DNA of 64,000 nucleotides from Streptomyces antibioticus (GCF_001514065.1 NZ_KQ948423.1:434001-498000); one strand, 5' to 3'. Counted from the stretch's first letter, positions 44,614-55,860 are shown. Program-made: numbers and translations. Notes: generated from the letters alone by a model not told the origin.

Positions 44614-44880
44614 ATGCGTATTCGAGTGAGGCGCACGGGCGGATTCGCGGGCATCGAGCGCAGCGCCGAGGTGGACACCTCGGGGCGGCCCGACGCACAC
44701 GAATGGCAGGCCCTGGCCGAGAAGGCGGTCTCCGACGGGCGGCACAGCCCGCCCGTCGGGGTCCCCGACGGGTTCAGCTACGAGATCACGGTGAACGGCA
44801 GGACGGTCTACGCGGCCGACCCCCGGCTCACCGAGGAGCAGCGGCAGCTGGTCTCGCGGGTGCTGAAGGAAGGAGCGTAA
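44614..44880 (+). CDS. Emfourin-like inhibitor of M4 proteases
   Basis: 88 residues. MRIRVRRTGGFAGIERSAEVD followed by FSYEITVNGRTVYAADPRLTEEQRQLV matches the small protealysin-associated proteins named emfourin, shown in Serratia to bind and inhibit protealysin. A single alpha+beta domain, no cysteines, no signal. It lies 21 bp downstream of the protease gene, the conserved operon order. It probably keeps the cytoplasmic protease inactive; inhibition by this copy is inferred. Confidence 0.85.
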   Translation: MRIRVRRTGGFAGIERSAEVDTSGRPDAHEWQALAEKAVSDGRHSPPVGVPDGFSYEITVNGRTVYAADPRLTEEQRQLVSRVLKEGA

Positions 44881-44909
44881 CCGCCAGTTCACGCTGGGGC
44901 GTTGACTTC

Positions 44910-44926
44910 CCTTACCGGCGGTAAGG
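44910..44926. promoter_or_regulatory. Palindromic operator before the beta-glucosidase operon
   Basis: CCTTACCG-G-CGGTAAGG, a perfect 8-1-8 palindrome, lies 12 bp before the GH1 start and just after TTGACT (44902-44907), a -35-like hexamer. A repressor bound here would cover the promoter. No regulator gene is adjacent; a LacI- or TetR-type repressor elsewhere is likely. Confidence 0.5.
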
Positions 44927-44938
44927 ATGATCCCGCCC

Positions 44939-46243
44939 ATGGCGACCAACGCGATACCGAAGTTCCCGGCCGGCTTCCTCTGGGGTGTCTCGACCTCGGC
45001 CCATCAGATCGAGGGCGCGGCGGAGCTGCGCGCGCCCTCCGTGTGGGACGCGTTCACCGCCGAGCCGGGCCGGGTGAAGGACGGCTCGACGGCGGCGACG
45101 GCCTGCGACCACTACCACCGCTACCCCGAGGACGTGGCGCTCCTGGCCGACCTGGGCGTGGACGTGTACCGGTTCTCGGTCTCCTGGCCGAGGGTGAACT
45201 CCCCCGGCGGCCTGGACTTCTACGACCGGCTGGTCGACGAGCTCTGCGCGGCGGGCGTCCGCCCGGTCCCGACCCTGTTCCACTGGGACCTGCCGGTCGG
45301 CCTCGACTGGCTGGAGCGGGACACGGCGGCGCGATTCGCGGAGTACGTCCAGGTCGTCGCCGACCGCCTCGGCGACCGCGTACAGAAGTGGATCACCATC
45401 AACGAGCCCGCCGAACACACCCTGTTCGGCCATGCGCTGGGCGCCCACGCCCCCGGCAAGCGGCTCATGTTCGACGCGCTGCCGGTGGCGCACCATCTGC
45501 TCCTCGCCCACGGTCTCGGCGTCCAGGCCCTGCGCGCCACCGGCGCCACGGACATCGGCATCGCCAACTCCCACGGCCCGACCTGGCCCGCCTCGCAGGA
45601 GCAACCCGACCTGGAGGCAGCGGCGTTCTACGACCTGCTGCTCAACCGGCTGTTCGCCGAGCCGATCCTGCTGGGCGAATACCCGGACGGGCTGGGCGAC
45701 TTGATGCCCGGCGACGTGGCGTCGGACCTCAAGGTCATCTCCGAGCCGCTGGACTTCTACGGCGTCAACTACTACGCGCCGACCCGGGTGGGCGCCCCGA
45801 AGGGCGAGGACATCGAGTTCGGCGGGCTGACCATCCCGGCCGAACTCCCCTTCTCCGTCCAGGAGATCGAGGACGTGCCGGTCACGGACTTCGGCTGGCC
45901 GGTGGTCCCGGAGGCCCTGACGGAACTCCTCACGACCTTCCGCGAACGCTACGGCGACCGGCTCCCGCCGGTGGTCATCACGGAGAACGGCTGCTCCTAC
46001 GAGGGCCTGCACGACCGCGCCAGGATCGACTACCTCGACAGCCATGTGCGGGCCCTGCACCGGGCGGTGGAGGCGGGCGTCGACGTCCGCGGCTACTTCG
46101 TGTGGTCGCTGATGGACAACTTCGAGTGGGCCGAGGGCTATGCCCAGCGGTTCGGCCTGGTGCACGTGGACTTCGCGACGCAGGAACGGACCAAGAAGGA
46201 CTCCTACGCCTGGTACCGGTCCCTGTTGCAGGCCCAGAGATGA
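44939..46243 (+). CDS. GH1 beta-glucosidase
   Basis: 434 residues, a family 1 retaining beta-glycosidase. Acid/base Glu156 is in ITINEPAEH and nucleophile Glu349 in VVITENGCSYEG; substrate contacts appear in GFLWGVSTSAHQIEG and FEWAEGYAQRFGLVHVDF. No signal peptide, so it hydrolyses imported cellobiose-like disaccharides. I chose the ATG at 44939; one at 44927 is in frame but abuts its own AAGG. Coupled by ATGA overlap to the sugar transporter gene. Confidence 0.93.
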   Translation: MATNAIPKFPAGFLWGVSTSAHQIEGAAELRAPSVWDAFTAEPGRVKDGSTAATACDHYHRYPEDVALLADLGVDVYRFSVSWPRVNSPGGLDFYDRLVDELCAAGVRPVPTLFHWDLPVGLDWLERDTAARFAEYVQVVADRLGDRVQKWITINEPAEHTLFGHALGAHAPGKRLMFDALPVAHHLLLAHGLGVQALRATGATDIGIANSHGPTWPASQEQPDLEAAAFYDLLLNRLFAEPILLGEYPDGLGDLMPGDVASDLKVISEPLDFYGVNYYAPTRVGAPKGEDIEFGGLTIPAELPFSVQEIEDVPVTDFGWPVVPEALTELLTTFRERYGDRLPPVVITENGCSYEGLHDRARIDYLDSHVRALHRAVEAGVDVRGYFVWSLMDNFEWAEGYAQRFGLVHVDFATQERTKKDSYAWYRSLLQAQR

Positions 46244-47484
46244 CGTCGACGACGGCCCTGGACGAACCCGTCGATCGGGTCGGCCGGGGCTGGACGGCGG
46301 CCCTCTCGCTCGCCAACGTGGCGATCTGGGTGGGCTGGTACGGCCCGCTCCAGATCCTGCTGGCCCGCCAGGCGGAGGACTTCGCACCCGGCACCGGCAT
46401 GTCGAAGGAGACGCTGCTGGCCTGGGTGACGGGCGCCGGCGCGGTGGTGTCCCTGGCCGCGAACCCGTTCTTCGGCGCCCTGTCGGACCGGACGACGGCG
46501 CGCTGGGGCCGCCGTACGCCGTGGATCGTGGCCGGAGCGGGCAGCGGGTTCCTGTCCCTGCTGCTGCTCGCGGGCGCGGGCGGGCTGTGGCTGATGACGC
46601 TCGGCTGGTGCCTGGTCCAGCTGACCCTGAACGCGTCCTTCGCGGCGGTGACGGCGGCGGTGCCGGACCGGGTGCCGCGGCTGCAACGCGGTTCGGTGGG
46701 CGGGTGGTTGGGGGCGGCGCAGATCCTGGGCGCGGTGGCCGGTACGGGGCTGGCGACGGCGGCGGGCGGGATCGCGGCGGGGTATGCGGCGTGCGCGGTG
46801 TTCGCGCTGGCGGGCGTCCTGCCGTACGTGCTCCGGTATCCGGACCTGCGGCTCGCGGCCACGGACCGGCCGGCCCGGTCCTGGCGGTCGTTCGCGCGCG
46901 GCTTCTGGCTGAGCCCCCGCCGCTACCCGGACTTCGGCTGGGCCTGGCTGACCCGGTTCCTGATCAACCTCAGCAACGCGCTGGTGATCCTCTACCTCCT
47001 CTACTACCTCCGTGACCGGCTCCACCACGACGACCCTGAGCAGGGCGTCCTGATCCTCACCGCGGTGAACAGCGTGACGCTGCTGGCCACGGTGGTGGTG
47101 GGCGGGGCCTGGTCGGACCGGGTGGGCCGCCGCAAACCGTTCGTGCGCTGGTCCGGGGCGCTGATGGCGGCGGCCACGGCGCTGCTCGCGGCCTGGCAGA
47201 CCTGGACCGGCGCGATCGTGGTGGCGGCGCTGCTGGGCCTGGCCCTCGGGGTGTTCACGTCCGTCGACTTCGCGCTGATGACGGACGTCCTGCCGAAGGC
47301 CTTGGACCGCGGCAAGGACCTCGGCGTCATCAACGTCGCCAACGCCCTCCCCCAGGTGGCGGCCCCCGCCGTGGCCGCACCGATCGTGACGCATCTTGGG
47401 GGGTATCGGGTGCTGTACGCGGTGGCGGCGGTGATCGGGTTGGCGGGGGCGGTGTTCGTCGACCGAATAAGGGGCGTGGACTAG
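46240..47484 (+). CDS. MFS sugar transporter
   Basis: 414 residues, 12 predicted membrane helices. Loop motifs ALSDRTTARWGRRTPWIV (between helices 2 and 3) and AWSDRVGRRKPFVRWSG (second half) resemble the glycoside-pentoside-hexuronide and SUT-like symporters. Coupled to the beta-glucosidase gene by a four-base overlap, so it probably imports the beta-glucoside that the enzyme splits. Its stop overlaps by four bases the convergent epimerase gene. Confidence 0.85.
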   Translation: MTSTTALDEPVDRVGRGWTAALSLANVAIWVGWYGPLQILLARQAEDFAPGTGMSKETLLAWVTGAGAVVSLAANPFFGALSDRTTARWGRRTPWIVAGAGSGFLSLLLLAGAGGLWLMTLGWCLVQLTLNASFAAVTAAVPDRVPRLQRGSVGGWLGAAQILGAVAGTGLATAAGGIAAGYAACAVFALAGVLPYVLRYPDLRLAATDRPARSWRSFARGFWLSPRRYPDFGWAWLTRFLINLSNALVILYLLYYLRDRLHHDDPEQGVLILTAVNSVTLLATVVVGGAWSDRVGRRKPFVRWSGALMAAATALLAAWQTWTGAIVVAALLGLALGVFTSVDFALMTDVLPKALDRGKDLGVINVANALPQVAAPAVAAPIVTHLGGYRVLYAVAAVIGLAGAVFVDRIRGVD

Positions 47485-48335
47485 AGCGCTCCGGCGTCCC
47501 TGGCCGCGTACACCGACGGATACACCGGCCGATACCCCAGTTCCCTTCGAATCCGTTCCGTCGACATGAGCACCAGCCACGGGTCGGGATCGGTCCGGGT
47601 GTGAAGTTCCTCTGGGACCTCGACCCCGTTCAGCTGGTGCAGCTCCACCGCCGTGACGGGGGCGTCGTCGGCGATGTTGTAGATCCGGCCCGCGATGCCC
47701 GGCGCGTGCAGGATGCGCAGGAGGCCCTGGGCGACGTCCACGTGATGGCCCATGTGCAGGCGCTGGGTGGCCGCCCAGTTCCCGGCCCACATCAGGGACT
47801 GGGCGAGATGGGGATCGCCCTCGCCGTAGACGAAGGGGAGGCGGGCGATGCGTACGTCCAGACCGTCCATCGCGAGCAGTTCCCGCTCGGCCCGCGCCTT
47901 GGACTCGGGGTAGGCGCCCCACATCCCCCCGCCGGGCCGGCTCTCGTCGTCCTCGGTCAGCAGGCGCCCGCGTCCGGTGCCGTACACCAGGCCCGTACTG
48001 ACCTGCACGAACCGCTCCACCCCGGCCCCCAGGGCGGCACGCCCCAGCTGCACTGCGGCCTCGTGGTTGACGGCCCTGGCCTCCTCGTCCGGCACGCCGC
48101 GGAAGGAGGCCGCGACGTTCACGACCGCGTCCACGCCCGCGACCGCCTTGCCGAGCGCCTCGGCGTCCCGCAGATCGCCGACCACGACCTCGGCGCCCAG
48201 CTCGGCGAAGGGTTCCCCGCGGGTGGCGTCCCGCACGAGCACCCGTACCGTCTCGCCCGGCCGGGCCTGGGCCAGCAGCCGGGGTACGAACCGGCGGCCG
48301 ACCTGCCCGGTCGTTCCTGTCACCAACGTCAGCAT
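47481..48335 (-). CDS. NAD-dependent epimerase/dehydratase family protein
   Basis: 284 residues, an extended short-chain dehydrogenase. Nucleotide-binding TGTTGQVGR at residues 6-14. The catalytic Tyr-x-x-x-Lys is YPESK, and VSTGLVYG is the usual strand before it. Substrate unknown. ATG at 48335 with GAGGAG seven bases upstream. Divergent from an MmyB-like regulator gene, which probably controls it. Confidence 0.85.
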   Translation of the reverse strand: MLTLVTGTTGQVGRRFVPRLLAQARPGETVRVLVRDATRGEPFAELGAEVVVGDLRDAEALGKAVAGVDAVVNVAASFRGVPDEEARAVNHEAAVQLGRAALGAGVERFVQVSTGLVYGTGRGRLLTEDDESRPGGGMWGAYPESKARAERELLAMDGLDVRIARLPFVYGEGDPHLAQSLMWAGNWAATQRLHMGHHVDVAQGLLRILHAPGIAGRIYNIADDAPVTAVELHQLNGVEVPEELHTRTDPDPWLVLMSTERIRRELGYRPVYPSVYAARDAGAL

Positions 48336-48454
48336 CTTGTGCTCCTCTCGTCGGTGACCAGCCTCGGCCGGGTTCGCGCCGAGCGGGAGAGACCTCTCGA
48401 TCGGGGGACCGGCAGTCCCTGGATAAGAGGGGCGGAGTGCCGCAGGCTGGAGGG

Positions 48455-49309
48455 GTGAACCGACCCGAACTGGCGGACTTCCTACGCCGTGGCCGCGCCC
48501 GCCTGACCCCGTCGGACGTGGGCCTGGCGCCGGGCGCGAGGCGCCGTACGCCCGGCCTCCGGCGGGAGGAGGTGGCGTCGCTCGCGGGCATGTCCGTGGA
48601 CTACTACACGCGCCTGGAACAATCCCGCGGCCCGCGGCCGTCCCGGCAGATGCTGACGGCACTGGCGCGTGCGCTGCGCCTCACGGAGGTCGAGCAGGAC
48701 CACCTGTTCCATCTGGCGGGCGAGGAGCCCCCACGCCGGGAAACGGCGTCGGCCCATGTCCGCCCCGGCCTCCTGCTCATCCTCGACCGGCTGCACGACA
48801 CCCCGGCGCAGGTGGTGAACGACTGCGGTGAGGTACTGGCCCAGAACGCGATGGCGAAGGCGCTGGTGGGTGACGTGATGTCCCGCCCGCGCCGGGACCG
48901 CAACCTGGTCCGGCGGTTCTTCCTGGACCCGGCCACGCGGACGCTCTTCCCCGAGGAGGACCTGGCGGATCACGCCCGCACCCAGGTCGCCACCCTGCGC
49001 GCGGTGGCCGCGGCCCGCCCCGACGACCCGGAACCGGCCGCGCTGGTGGCCGAACTCCGCTCTCTGAGCGCCGAGTTCGCGCTGCTGTGGGACGAGCACG
49101 AGGTGTCCCAGCGCGACAAGGCCACGAAGCGTTTCGTGCACCCCGTGGTGGGCCTGCTGGAACTCGACTGCGAGGTCATGGTCAGCCACGAACACCACCA
49201 CCTCCTGGTCGTCCACACAGCCCGCCCGGGAACAGCGGCGTACGAACGGCTTGAGCTGCTGCGGGTGGTGGGCCTGCAGGACCTCACCCCCCAGCGGGCA
49301 ACCCCCTAG
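48455..49309 (+). CDS. XRE-family MmyB-like regulator
   Basis: 284 residues from a GTG at 48455 (an in-frame GTG at 48437 is possible). Helix-turn-helix RRTPGLRREEVASLAGMSVDYYTRLEQSRG near residues 30-60. PAS-like ligand-binding C-terminal half with the usual HPVVGLLELDCEVM and LVVHTARPGT endings. Divergent from the epimerase gene, the standard arrangement for this family. Its 3' end overlaps era by four bases, tail to tail. Confidence 0.86.
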   Translation: MNRPELADFLRRGRARLTPSDVGLAPGARRRTPGLRREEVASLAGMSVDYYTRLEQSRGPRPSRQMLTALARALRLTEVEQDHLFHLAGEEPPRRETASAHVRPGLLLILDRLHDTPAQVVNDCGEVLAQNAMAKALVGDVMSRPRRDRNLVRRFFLDPATRTLFPEEDLADHARTQVATLRAVAAARPDDPEPAALVAELRSLSAEFALLWDEHEVSQRDKATKRFVHPVVGLLELDCEVMVSHEHHHLLVVHTARPGTAAYERLELLRVVGLQDLTPQRATP

Positions 49310-50265
49310 AACCCCAGCTTCCGCAACTGCCGAGGATCCCGCTGCCAGTCCTTCGCCACCTTCACGTGCAGGTCCAAGAAGACCGGCGTGCCGAGGAGTG
49401 CCTCGATCTGCTTGCGGCTCTTGATGCCGACGTCCTTCAGGCGCTTGCCCTTGGGGCCGATGATGATGCCCTTCTGGCTGGGGCGCTCGATGTAGACGAA
49501 GGCGTGGATGTCGAGGAGGGGCTTGTCGGCGGGGCGGTCCTCGCGGGGGATCATCTCCTCGACGACCACCGCGATGGAGTGGGGCAGCTCGTCGCGCACG
49601 CCCTCCAGCGCGGCCTCGCGGATCAGCTCCGCGATCATGACCTGCTCGGGCTCGTCGGTGAGGTCACCCTCGGGGTAGAGCGCGGGGCCTTCCGGCAGCA
49701 GCGGCACCAGCAGGTCGGCCAGCAGGTCCACCTGCTTGTTCGCCGTCGCCGACACCGGCACGATGTGCGCCCACTCGATGCCCAGCTCCTTGCCCAGCTG
49801 GTCGATCGCGATCAGCTGCTCGGCGAGGGCCTTGGAGTCGACGAGGTCCGTCTTCGTGACGATCGCGACCTTCGGCGACTTCTTGATCCCGGCGAGCTCC
49901 TTCGCGATGAACCGGTCACCGGGACCGATCTTCTCGTTCGCGGGGAGGCAGAAGCCGATCACGTCGACCTCGGCCCAGGTCGTCCGGACCACGTCGTTCA
50001 GCCGCTCGCCCAGCAGCGTGCGCGGCTTGTGCAGTCCCGGGGTGTCCACCAGGATCAGCTGGGCGTCCTCCCGGTGCACGATCCCGCGCACGGTGTGCCG
50101 CGTCGTCTGCGGCTGGTCGGCGGTGATCGCCACCTTCTGCCCGACCAGAGCGTTCGTGAGGGTGGACTTGCCCGCGTTGGGGCGGCCCACGAAGCAGGCG
50201 AAGCCGGCGCGATGGGGAGCCCCGGTCGGCTCAGACGGCTCGGATGACTGACTGCGAACGCTCAT
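49306..50265 (-). CDS. era: GTPase Era
   Basis: 319 residues. G1 GRPNAGKST, G2 region TTRHTVRG, G3 DTPG, G4 TKTD, G5 SATANKQ. The C-terminal KH domain has KGIIIGPKGKRLKDVG and binds the 3' end of 16S rRNA. Assists 30S ribosome maturation. The ATG at 50265 has AGGGAG about ten bases upstream; 50274 is an alternative start. Divergent from amtB across about 170 bp. Confidence 0.95.
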   Translation of the reverse strand: MSVRSQSSEPSEPTGAPHRAGFACFVGRPNAGKSTLTNALVGQKVAITADQPQTTRHTVRGIVHREDAQLILVDTPGLHKPRTLLGERLNDVVRTTWAEVDVIGFCLPANEKIGPGDRFIAKELAGIKKSPKVAIVTKTDLVDSKALAEQLIAIDQLGKELGIEWAHIVPVSATANKQVDLLADLLVPLLPEGPALYPEGDLTDEPEQVMIAELIREAALEGVRDELPHSIAVVVEEMIPREDRPADKPLLDIHAFVYIERPSQKGIIIGPKGKRLKDVGIKSRKQIEALLGTPVFLDLHVKVAKDWQRDPRQLRKLGF

Positions 50266-50354
50266 GGCGCCCATTCTCCCTGATCCACAGACCCCCGCCG
50301 TACAACAGACCGATCACCGCCCCATACGTGAGCTTTCGGAAACCCTCACGCAAT

Positions 50355-50392
50355 GAAACCTCGCCGAAACACCCCCGTACACATCCGGAAAC
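50355..50392 (+). promoter_or_regulatory. GlnR box before amtB
   Basis: GAAAC at 50355, GAAAC at 50366, GTACA at 50377 and GAAAC at 50388 start exactly 11 bp apart. This matches the GlnR consensus gTnAC-n6-GaAAC repeated with 6-base gaps, the known nitrogen-control site of streptomycetes. It lies 48-85 bp before the amtB start, in an activating position. Confidence 0.75.
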
Positions 50393-50439
50393 GCACTCCG
50401 GTGACCCTCTGACGAGCCCCCACCTCGTTGGAGACCACC

Positions 50440-53013
<2,574 letters not shown>

Positions 53014-53069
53014 GGGTGCGGACCCCCACGGGGACGAGGCGACACGGGCGGGTGCGGACGCCCGTACGG

Positions 53070-54380
53070 TCAGCTGAGCGTGAGGGTGAGAACGCCGGAG
53101 TACGTGCCCGGAGGCGTGAACGCCGGTACGTTCAGGGAGAGTTTCGCGTCGACGGTGAACTCACCGCCGGTGACCGTGCCGTTGGGGGCGGACGCGAGGG
53201 TCGCCCCGGCCGTGCCCACGCTGCCGGACGAACCGGCCTGGCAGGTGCTGGGGCTGCCCGCCTTGGTGGTGCAGGCGGGGGTCCAACTGAGCGCCCCGGC
53301 ATCGATCTTGGCGCCGGGACCGGTGAAGTCGGTGACCTTGCCGGTCAGGGACCAGCCCGCGACACCGCCACGGAAGTCCTTGACGCTCACGGTGTTGAGG
53401 TCGCCGCCCGAGGCGCCGCCCTTGCCGTAGTCGACCGCGCCCAGGGAGACGGTGTCCCCGGCCTGGGTCATGGACAGGGTGCCCGCTCGCACGGTGGTGC
53501 TGATCTTCTGGGCGTTGGCGGGGACGGGTGTGTTGTCGATGACGGTGTAGGCGGCGGGCCCGGCACCGGACTGATCGCTCCAGCTCGCGCCCTCGTAGGC
53601 GACGACGCCGGTGGTGGTCTTGTCGTTCACGACCAGCGACCCGCTGAAGGCGCCGGTCGTGTCCGCCGTCACGGTCGCGGTGTCCGCGGTCTGGCTCGAA
53701 CCGGAGCGTCCGGCGAGGGTGACGGTCGCGCCCGGGGTGAAGTGGCTGCCGTTGACGGTGACGCCGGCACCGGGGTTACCGGTGGCCGAACCGAGCGTGA
53801 TGGCGCGGGTGTTGGGCTGGGTCGCCGGGCTCGCGGTGATCGTCTCGGAGACGGGCGCGGGCGGGGTGATGACGGTGCAGGGGGTGTCCAGCTCCAGGAT
53901 GTAGCTGGTGTGGATGTTGTAGTCGCCGGGCGAGAGCGTGATGGCTCCGGCGGTGGTGACGGTGAAGGTGCCGGTCATGCTGAACGACGGGAAGGGCGCG
54001 TTGCCGGCGACCGGATCGTTCTTCTTGGGCCCGACGACGGTCACGTCCCCGGTCTGCGCCCCGCCGAGGGCGACCTTGCCGGACGGCGTCATGATGTCGG
54101 CCGGGAGGCTGATGGCGGTGGGGTTGCTGGCGGCGGGCTTGACCACGGTGTAGGTCACGGTGACGGTGTCGCCGACCTTGGGGGTGGCCTTGTCGACCGT
54201 GATGAGCGCGGTCGTGGTGCCGTCGATGGGCGGGATGCCGGCGACGGCGGGCGGGATGCAGTGGGTGGCGAAGTCGACGTTGCTCGCGGCTTCGGCCGGC
54301 CCGGCGAGCGCACCGCCGGCGGTGACGGCGAGCGCGGCCGCCCCCAGCAGCGACGCCAGTCGGCGTCTTCGGTTTCTCAT
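53070..54380 (-). CDS. Secreted WxL-like surface protein
   Basis: 436 residues. Tat/Sec-like signal RNRRRRLASLLGAAALAV to AEAASN. Two or three Ig-like beta domains (PKVGDTVTVTYTVVKP; GNPGAGVTVNGSHFTPGATVTLAG) follow. The C-terminal region has SWTPACTT and ends PAFTPPGTYSGVLTLTLS, resembling the end of WxL cell-wall-binding domains. No membrane anchor, so it is probably wall-bound through the DUF916-like partner encoded next. Good Shine-Dalgarno (GGAGGGGG) before the ATG. Confidence 0.75.
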   Translation of the reverse strand: MRNRRRRLASLLGAAALAVTAGGALAGPAEAASNVDFATHCIPPAVAGIPPIDGTTTALITVDKATPKVGDTVTVTYTVVKPAASNPTAISLPADIMTPSGKVALGGAQTGDVTVVGPKKNDPVAGNAPFPSFSMTGTFTVTTAGAITLSPGDYNIHTSYILELDTPCTVITPPAPVSETITASPATQPNTRAITLGSATGNPGAGVTVNGSHFTPGATVTLAGRSGSSQTADTATVTADTTGAFSGSLVVNDKTTTGVVAYEGASWSDQSGAGPAAYTVIDNTPVPANAQKISTTVRAGTLSMTQAGDTVSLGAVDYGKGGASGGDLNTVSVKDFRGGVAGWSLTGKVTDFTGPGAKIDAGALSWTPACTTKAGSPSTCQAGSSGSVGTAGATLASAPNGTVTGGEFTVDAKLSLNVPAFTPPGTYSGVLTLTLS

Positions 54381-54472
54381 GGTTGGTTGCCCCCTCCGAG
54401 GGATGCGGGCGCAGCGGCTCTTCTGCGCCGACAGGGGGCATTGATGTGGGGATTGCGTGAGAAGTCAATGGA

Positions 54473-54514
54473 GCTGCCGCAATAATCTGACGAACCATCA
54501 GTTACCGCGGCAGC
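54473..54514. promoter_or_regulatory. Nested inverted repeat upstream of the WxL-like gene
   Basis: Outer arms GCTGCCGC and GCGGCAGC; inner arms CTGA and TCAG. It lies about 90 bp before the WxL-like gene start and 60 bp after the deaminase-like gene. It may be the terminator of the latter or an operator for the secreted-protein operon. The remainder of 54381-54572 shows nothing more. Confidence 0.45.
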
Positions 54515-54572
54515 AAAGGAACTTGCCCGCACCCAGTCGAACACGAACGGACCGGGTGCCCCACAGGCGAGG

Positions 54573-54923
54573 TCAGCCCGCCGCCACCGTGGCCCGCACC
54601 ACCCCGTCCGGCCCCGCCAACAGCACCGGCGTCCCGGCCCCGCCAAGATCCCGCACCGCCGCCCGGTCCGCGACGGCGACCGTCTCCGCCTCCGTCACCA
54701 CCGCCGCCGCCTCCAGCGACTTCGCCCCGGAAGCCACCGCCATCGCCACAGCCGTCTGCAACGCGCTCAGCTGGAGGGACTCGAGCGCCACCGTCCCCGC
54801 GACATACGTGCGTCCGGTGTCGTCCCGCACCGCCGCCCCCTCGGGCACCCCGTTGCGCGCCCGCGCGGAACGGGCCAGGGTCACGATCTTGCGGTCCTCG
54901 GGATCAAGCGCGCTGTCGGTCAT
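54573..54923 (-). CDS. Cytidine-deaminase-fold protein lacking zinc ligands
   Basis: 116 residues. Fold pattern of small tetrameric cytidine deaminases: LARSARARNGVPEGAAVRDDTGRTYVAGTVALESLQLSALQTAVAMAVASG. The protein contains no cysteine and no histidine, so the HAE and PCxxC zinc site is absent and it cannot work as a normal zinc deaminase. Homologues near era and the CBS-protein gene are, from memory, conserved in Streptomyces and annotated as cytidine deaminase; the true role is unknown. Confidence 0.75.
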   Translation of the reverse strand: MTDSALDPEDRKIVTLARSARARNGVPEGAAVRDDTGRTYVAGTVALESLQLSALQTAVAMAVASGAKSLEAAAVVTEAETVAVADRAAVRDLGGAGTPVLLAGPDGVVRATVAAG

Positions 54924-54942
54924 GAGCCGAGGATACGTACCC

Positions 54943-55809
54943 TCAGCCGGCCACCGGATACATGGCCCCCCGCCGCCCCTCCGGCGACGCCAGCCACTCC
55001 AGCTTCCCAGCCGTCACCTCGTCCATCGGCGTGTGCAGCACGATCGACAGGTCCGGCCGTACCGGCATCTTCAGCACGCTCGCCTCGAAGTGCAGCAGCC
55101 CCACCACCGGATGGTCCAGCTCCTTGCGGATCTGCCCGGCGTCCTCGATGTCCCGCTCCTTCCAGAGCGCGACGAACTCCTCGCTCGCCGCCGACACGTC
55201 CGCCAGCACCTGCCGGAACCCCTCGTCATCGGGCCGCGCGGCGGAGGCGGCCCGGAACTGGGCCACGACCGTGCGCGCGTTCTCGGTCCAGCTCTTGGAA
55301 CGGGACCGGTACATCGGGTCGGTGAAGAAGTCGACGAGACAGTTCTGCGTGATGCCGGGCCGCATCCCGAGGACCGTCGCGGCGGCGTCGTTGTAGAGCA
55401 CGCAGTTGTAGTAGAGGTCCATGATGTGCGCCGGATACGGCATCCACGCGTCGATCATCCGCCGCAGCCCGTCGCACATGTCCCGCCGGTCCGGCTCGAC
55501 CTCGGGCACGGGCGGGTTCAGCCCGGCGAGGACGTACAGATGACGGCGCTCGGCGCCGCTGAGCCGCAGCACGCGCGCGACGGAGTCCACGACCTGCGGC
55601 GACACCGAGATGTCCCGGCCCTGCTCCAGCCACTGGTACCAGGAGGCGCCGACCCCGGCCAGCACGGCGACCTCCTCGCGCCGCAGCCCGGGTGTCCGGC
55701 GCCGCGCTCCGCCGTCCGGCAGCCCGGCCTCGGCGGGCGAGACCCGGGCCCGCCGGCTCATCAGAAACTCCCGCAGCTCCTGCCGCCGCCGGACAGCCTC
55801 CGCCACCAC
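54943..55809 (-). CDS. XRE-family MmyB-like regulator
   Basis: 288 residues. Helix-turn-helix RRRTPGLRREEVAVLAGVGASWYQWLEQGRDI near residues 36-68. PAS-like C-terminal domain with HIMDLYYNCVLYNDAAATVLG and LDHPVVGLLHFEASVLKMP. Divergent from the third MFS exporter across 100 bp that contain a perfect 9-3-9 palindrome, its likely operator. Third regulator of this type in the window. Confidence 0.87.
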   Translation of the reverse strand: MVAEAVRRRQELREFLMSRRARVSPAEAGLPDGGARRRTPGLRREEVAVLAGVGASWYQWLEQGRDISVSPQVVDSVARVLRLSGAERRHLYVLAGLNPPVPEVEPDRRDMCDGLRRMIDAWMPYPAHIMDLYYNCVLYNDAAATVLGMRPGITQNCLVDFFTDPMYRSRSKSWTENARTVVAQFRAASAARPDDEGFRQVLADVSAASEEFVALWKERDIEDAGQIRKELDHPVVGLLHFEASVLKMPVRPDLSIVLHTPMDEVTAGKLEWLASPEGRRGAMYPVAG

Positions 55810-55839
55810 GAACTCGTCCCCCTCGTACCGCCGCCGTTG

Positions 55840-55860
55840 CCTGGTGGTGCCACCACCAGG
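55840..55860. promoter_or_regulatory. Palindromic operator between MmyB-like regulator and MFS exporter
   Basis: CCTGGTGGT, GCC, ACCACCAGG: a perfect 9-3-9 palindrome in the middle of the divergent spacer, 30 bp from the regulator start and 50 bp from the exporter start. Compare TACCAG/CTGGTA before the second exporter: both contain ACCAG/CTGGT half-sites. Confidence 0.6.

Noticed and set aside
44902-47484. Apparent 860-residue protein joining the beta-glucosidase region to the sugar transporter
   Set aside because: The first 445 codons are an out-of-frame reading of the GH1 gene; the transporter has its own ATG overlapping the GH1 stop.
47481-49309. Sugar-nucleotide epimerase belonging to the beta-glucosidase operon
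   Set aside because: It is on the opposite strand, convergent with the transporter gene, and pairs instead with the divergent MmyB-like regulator.
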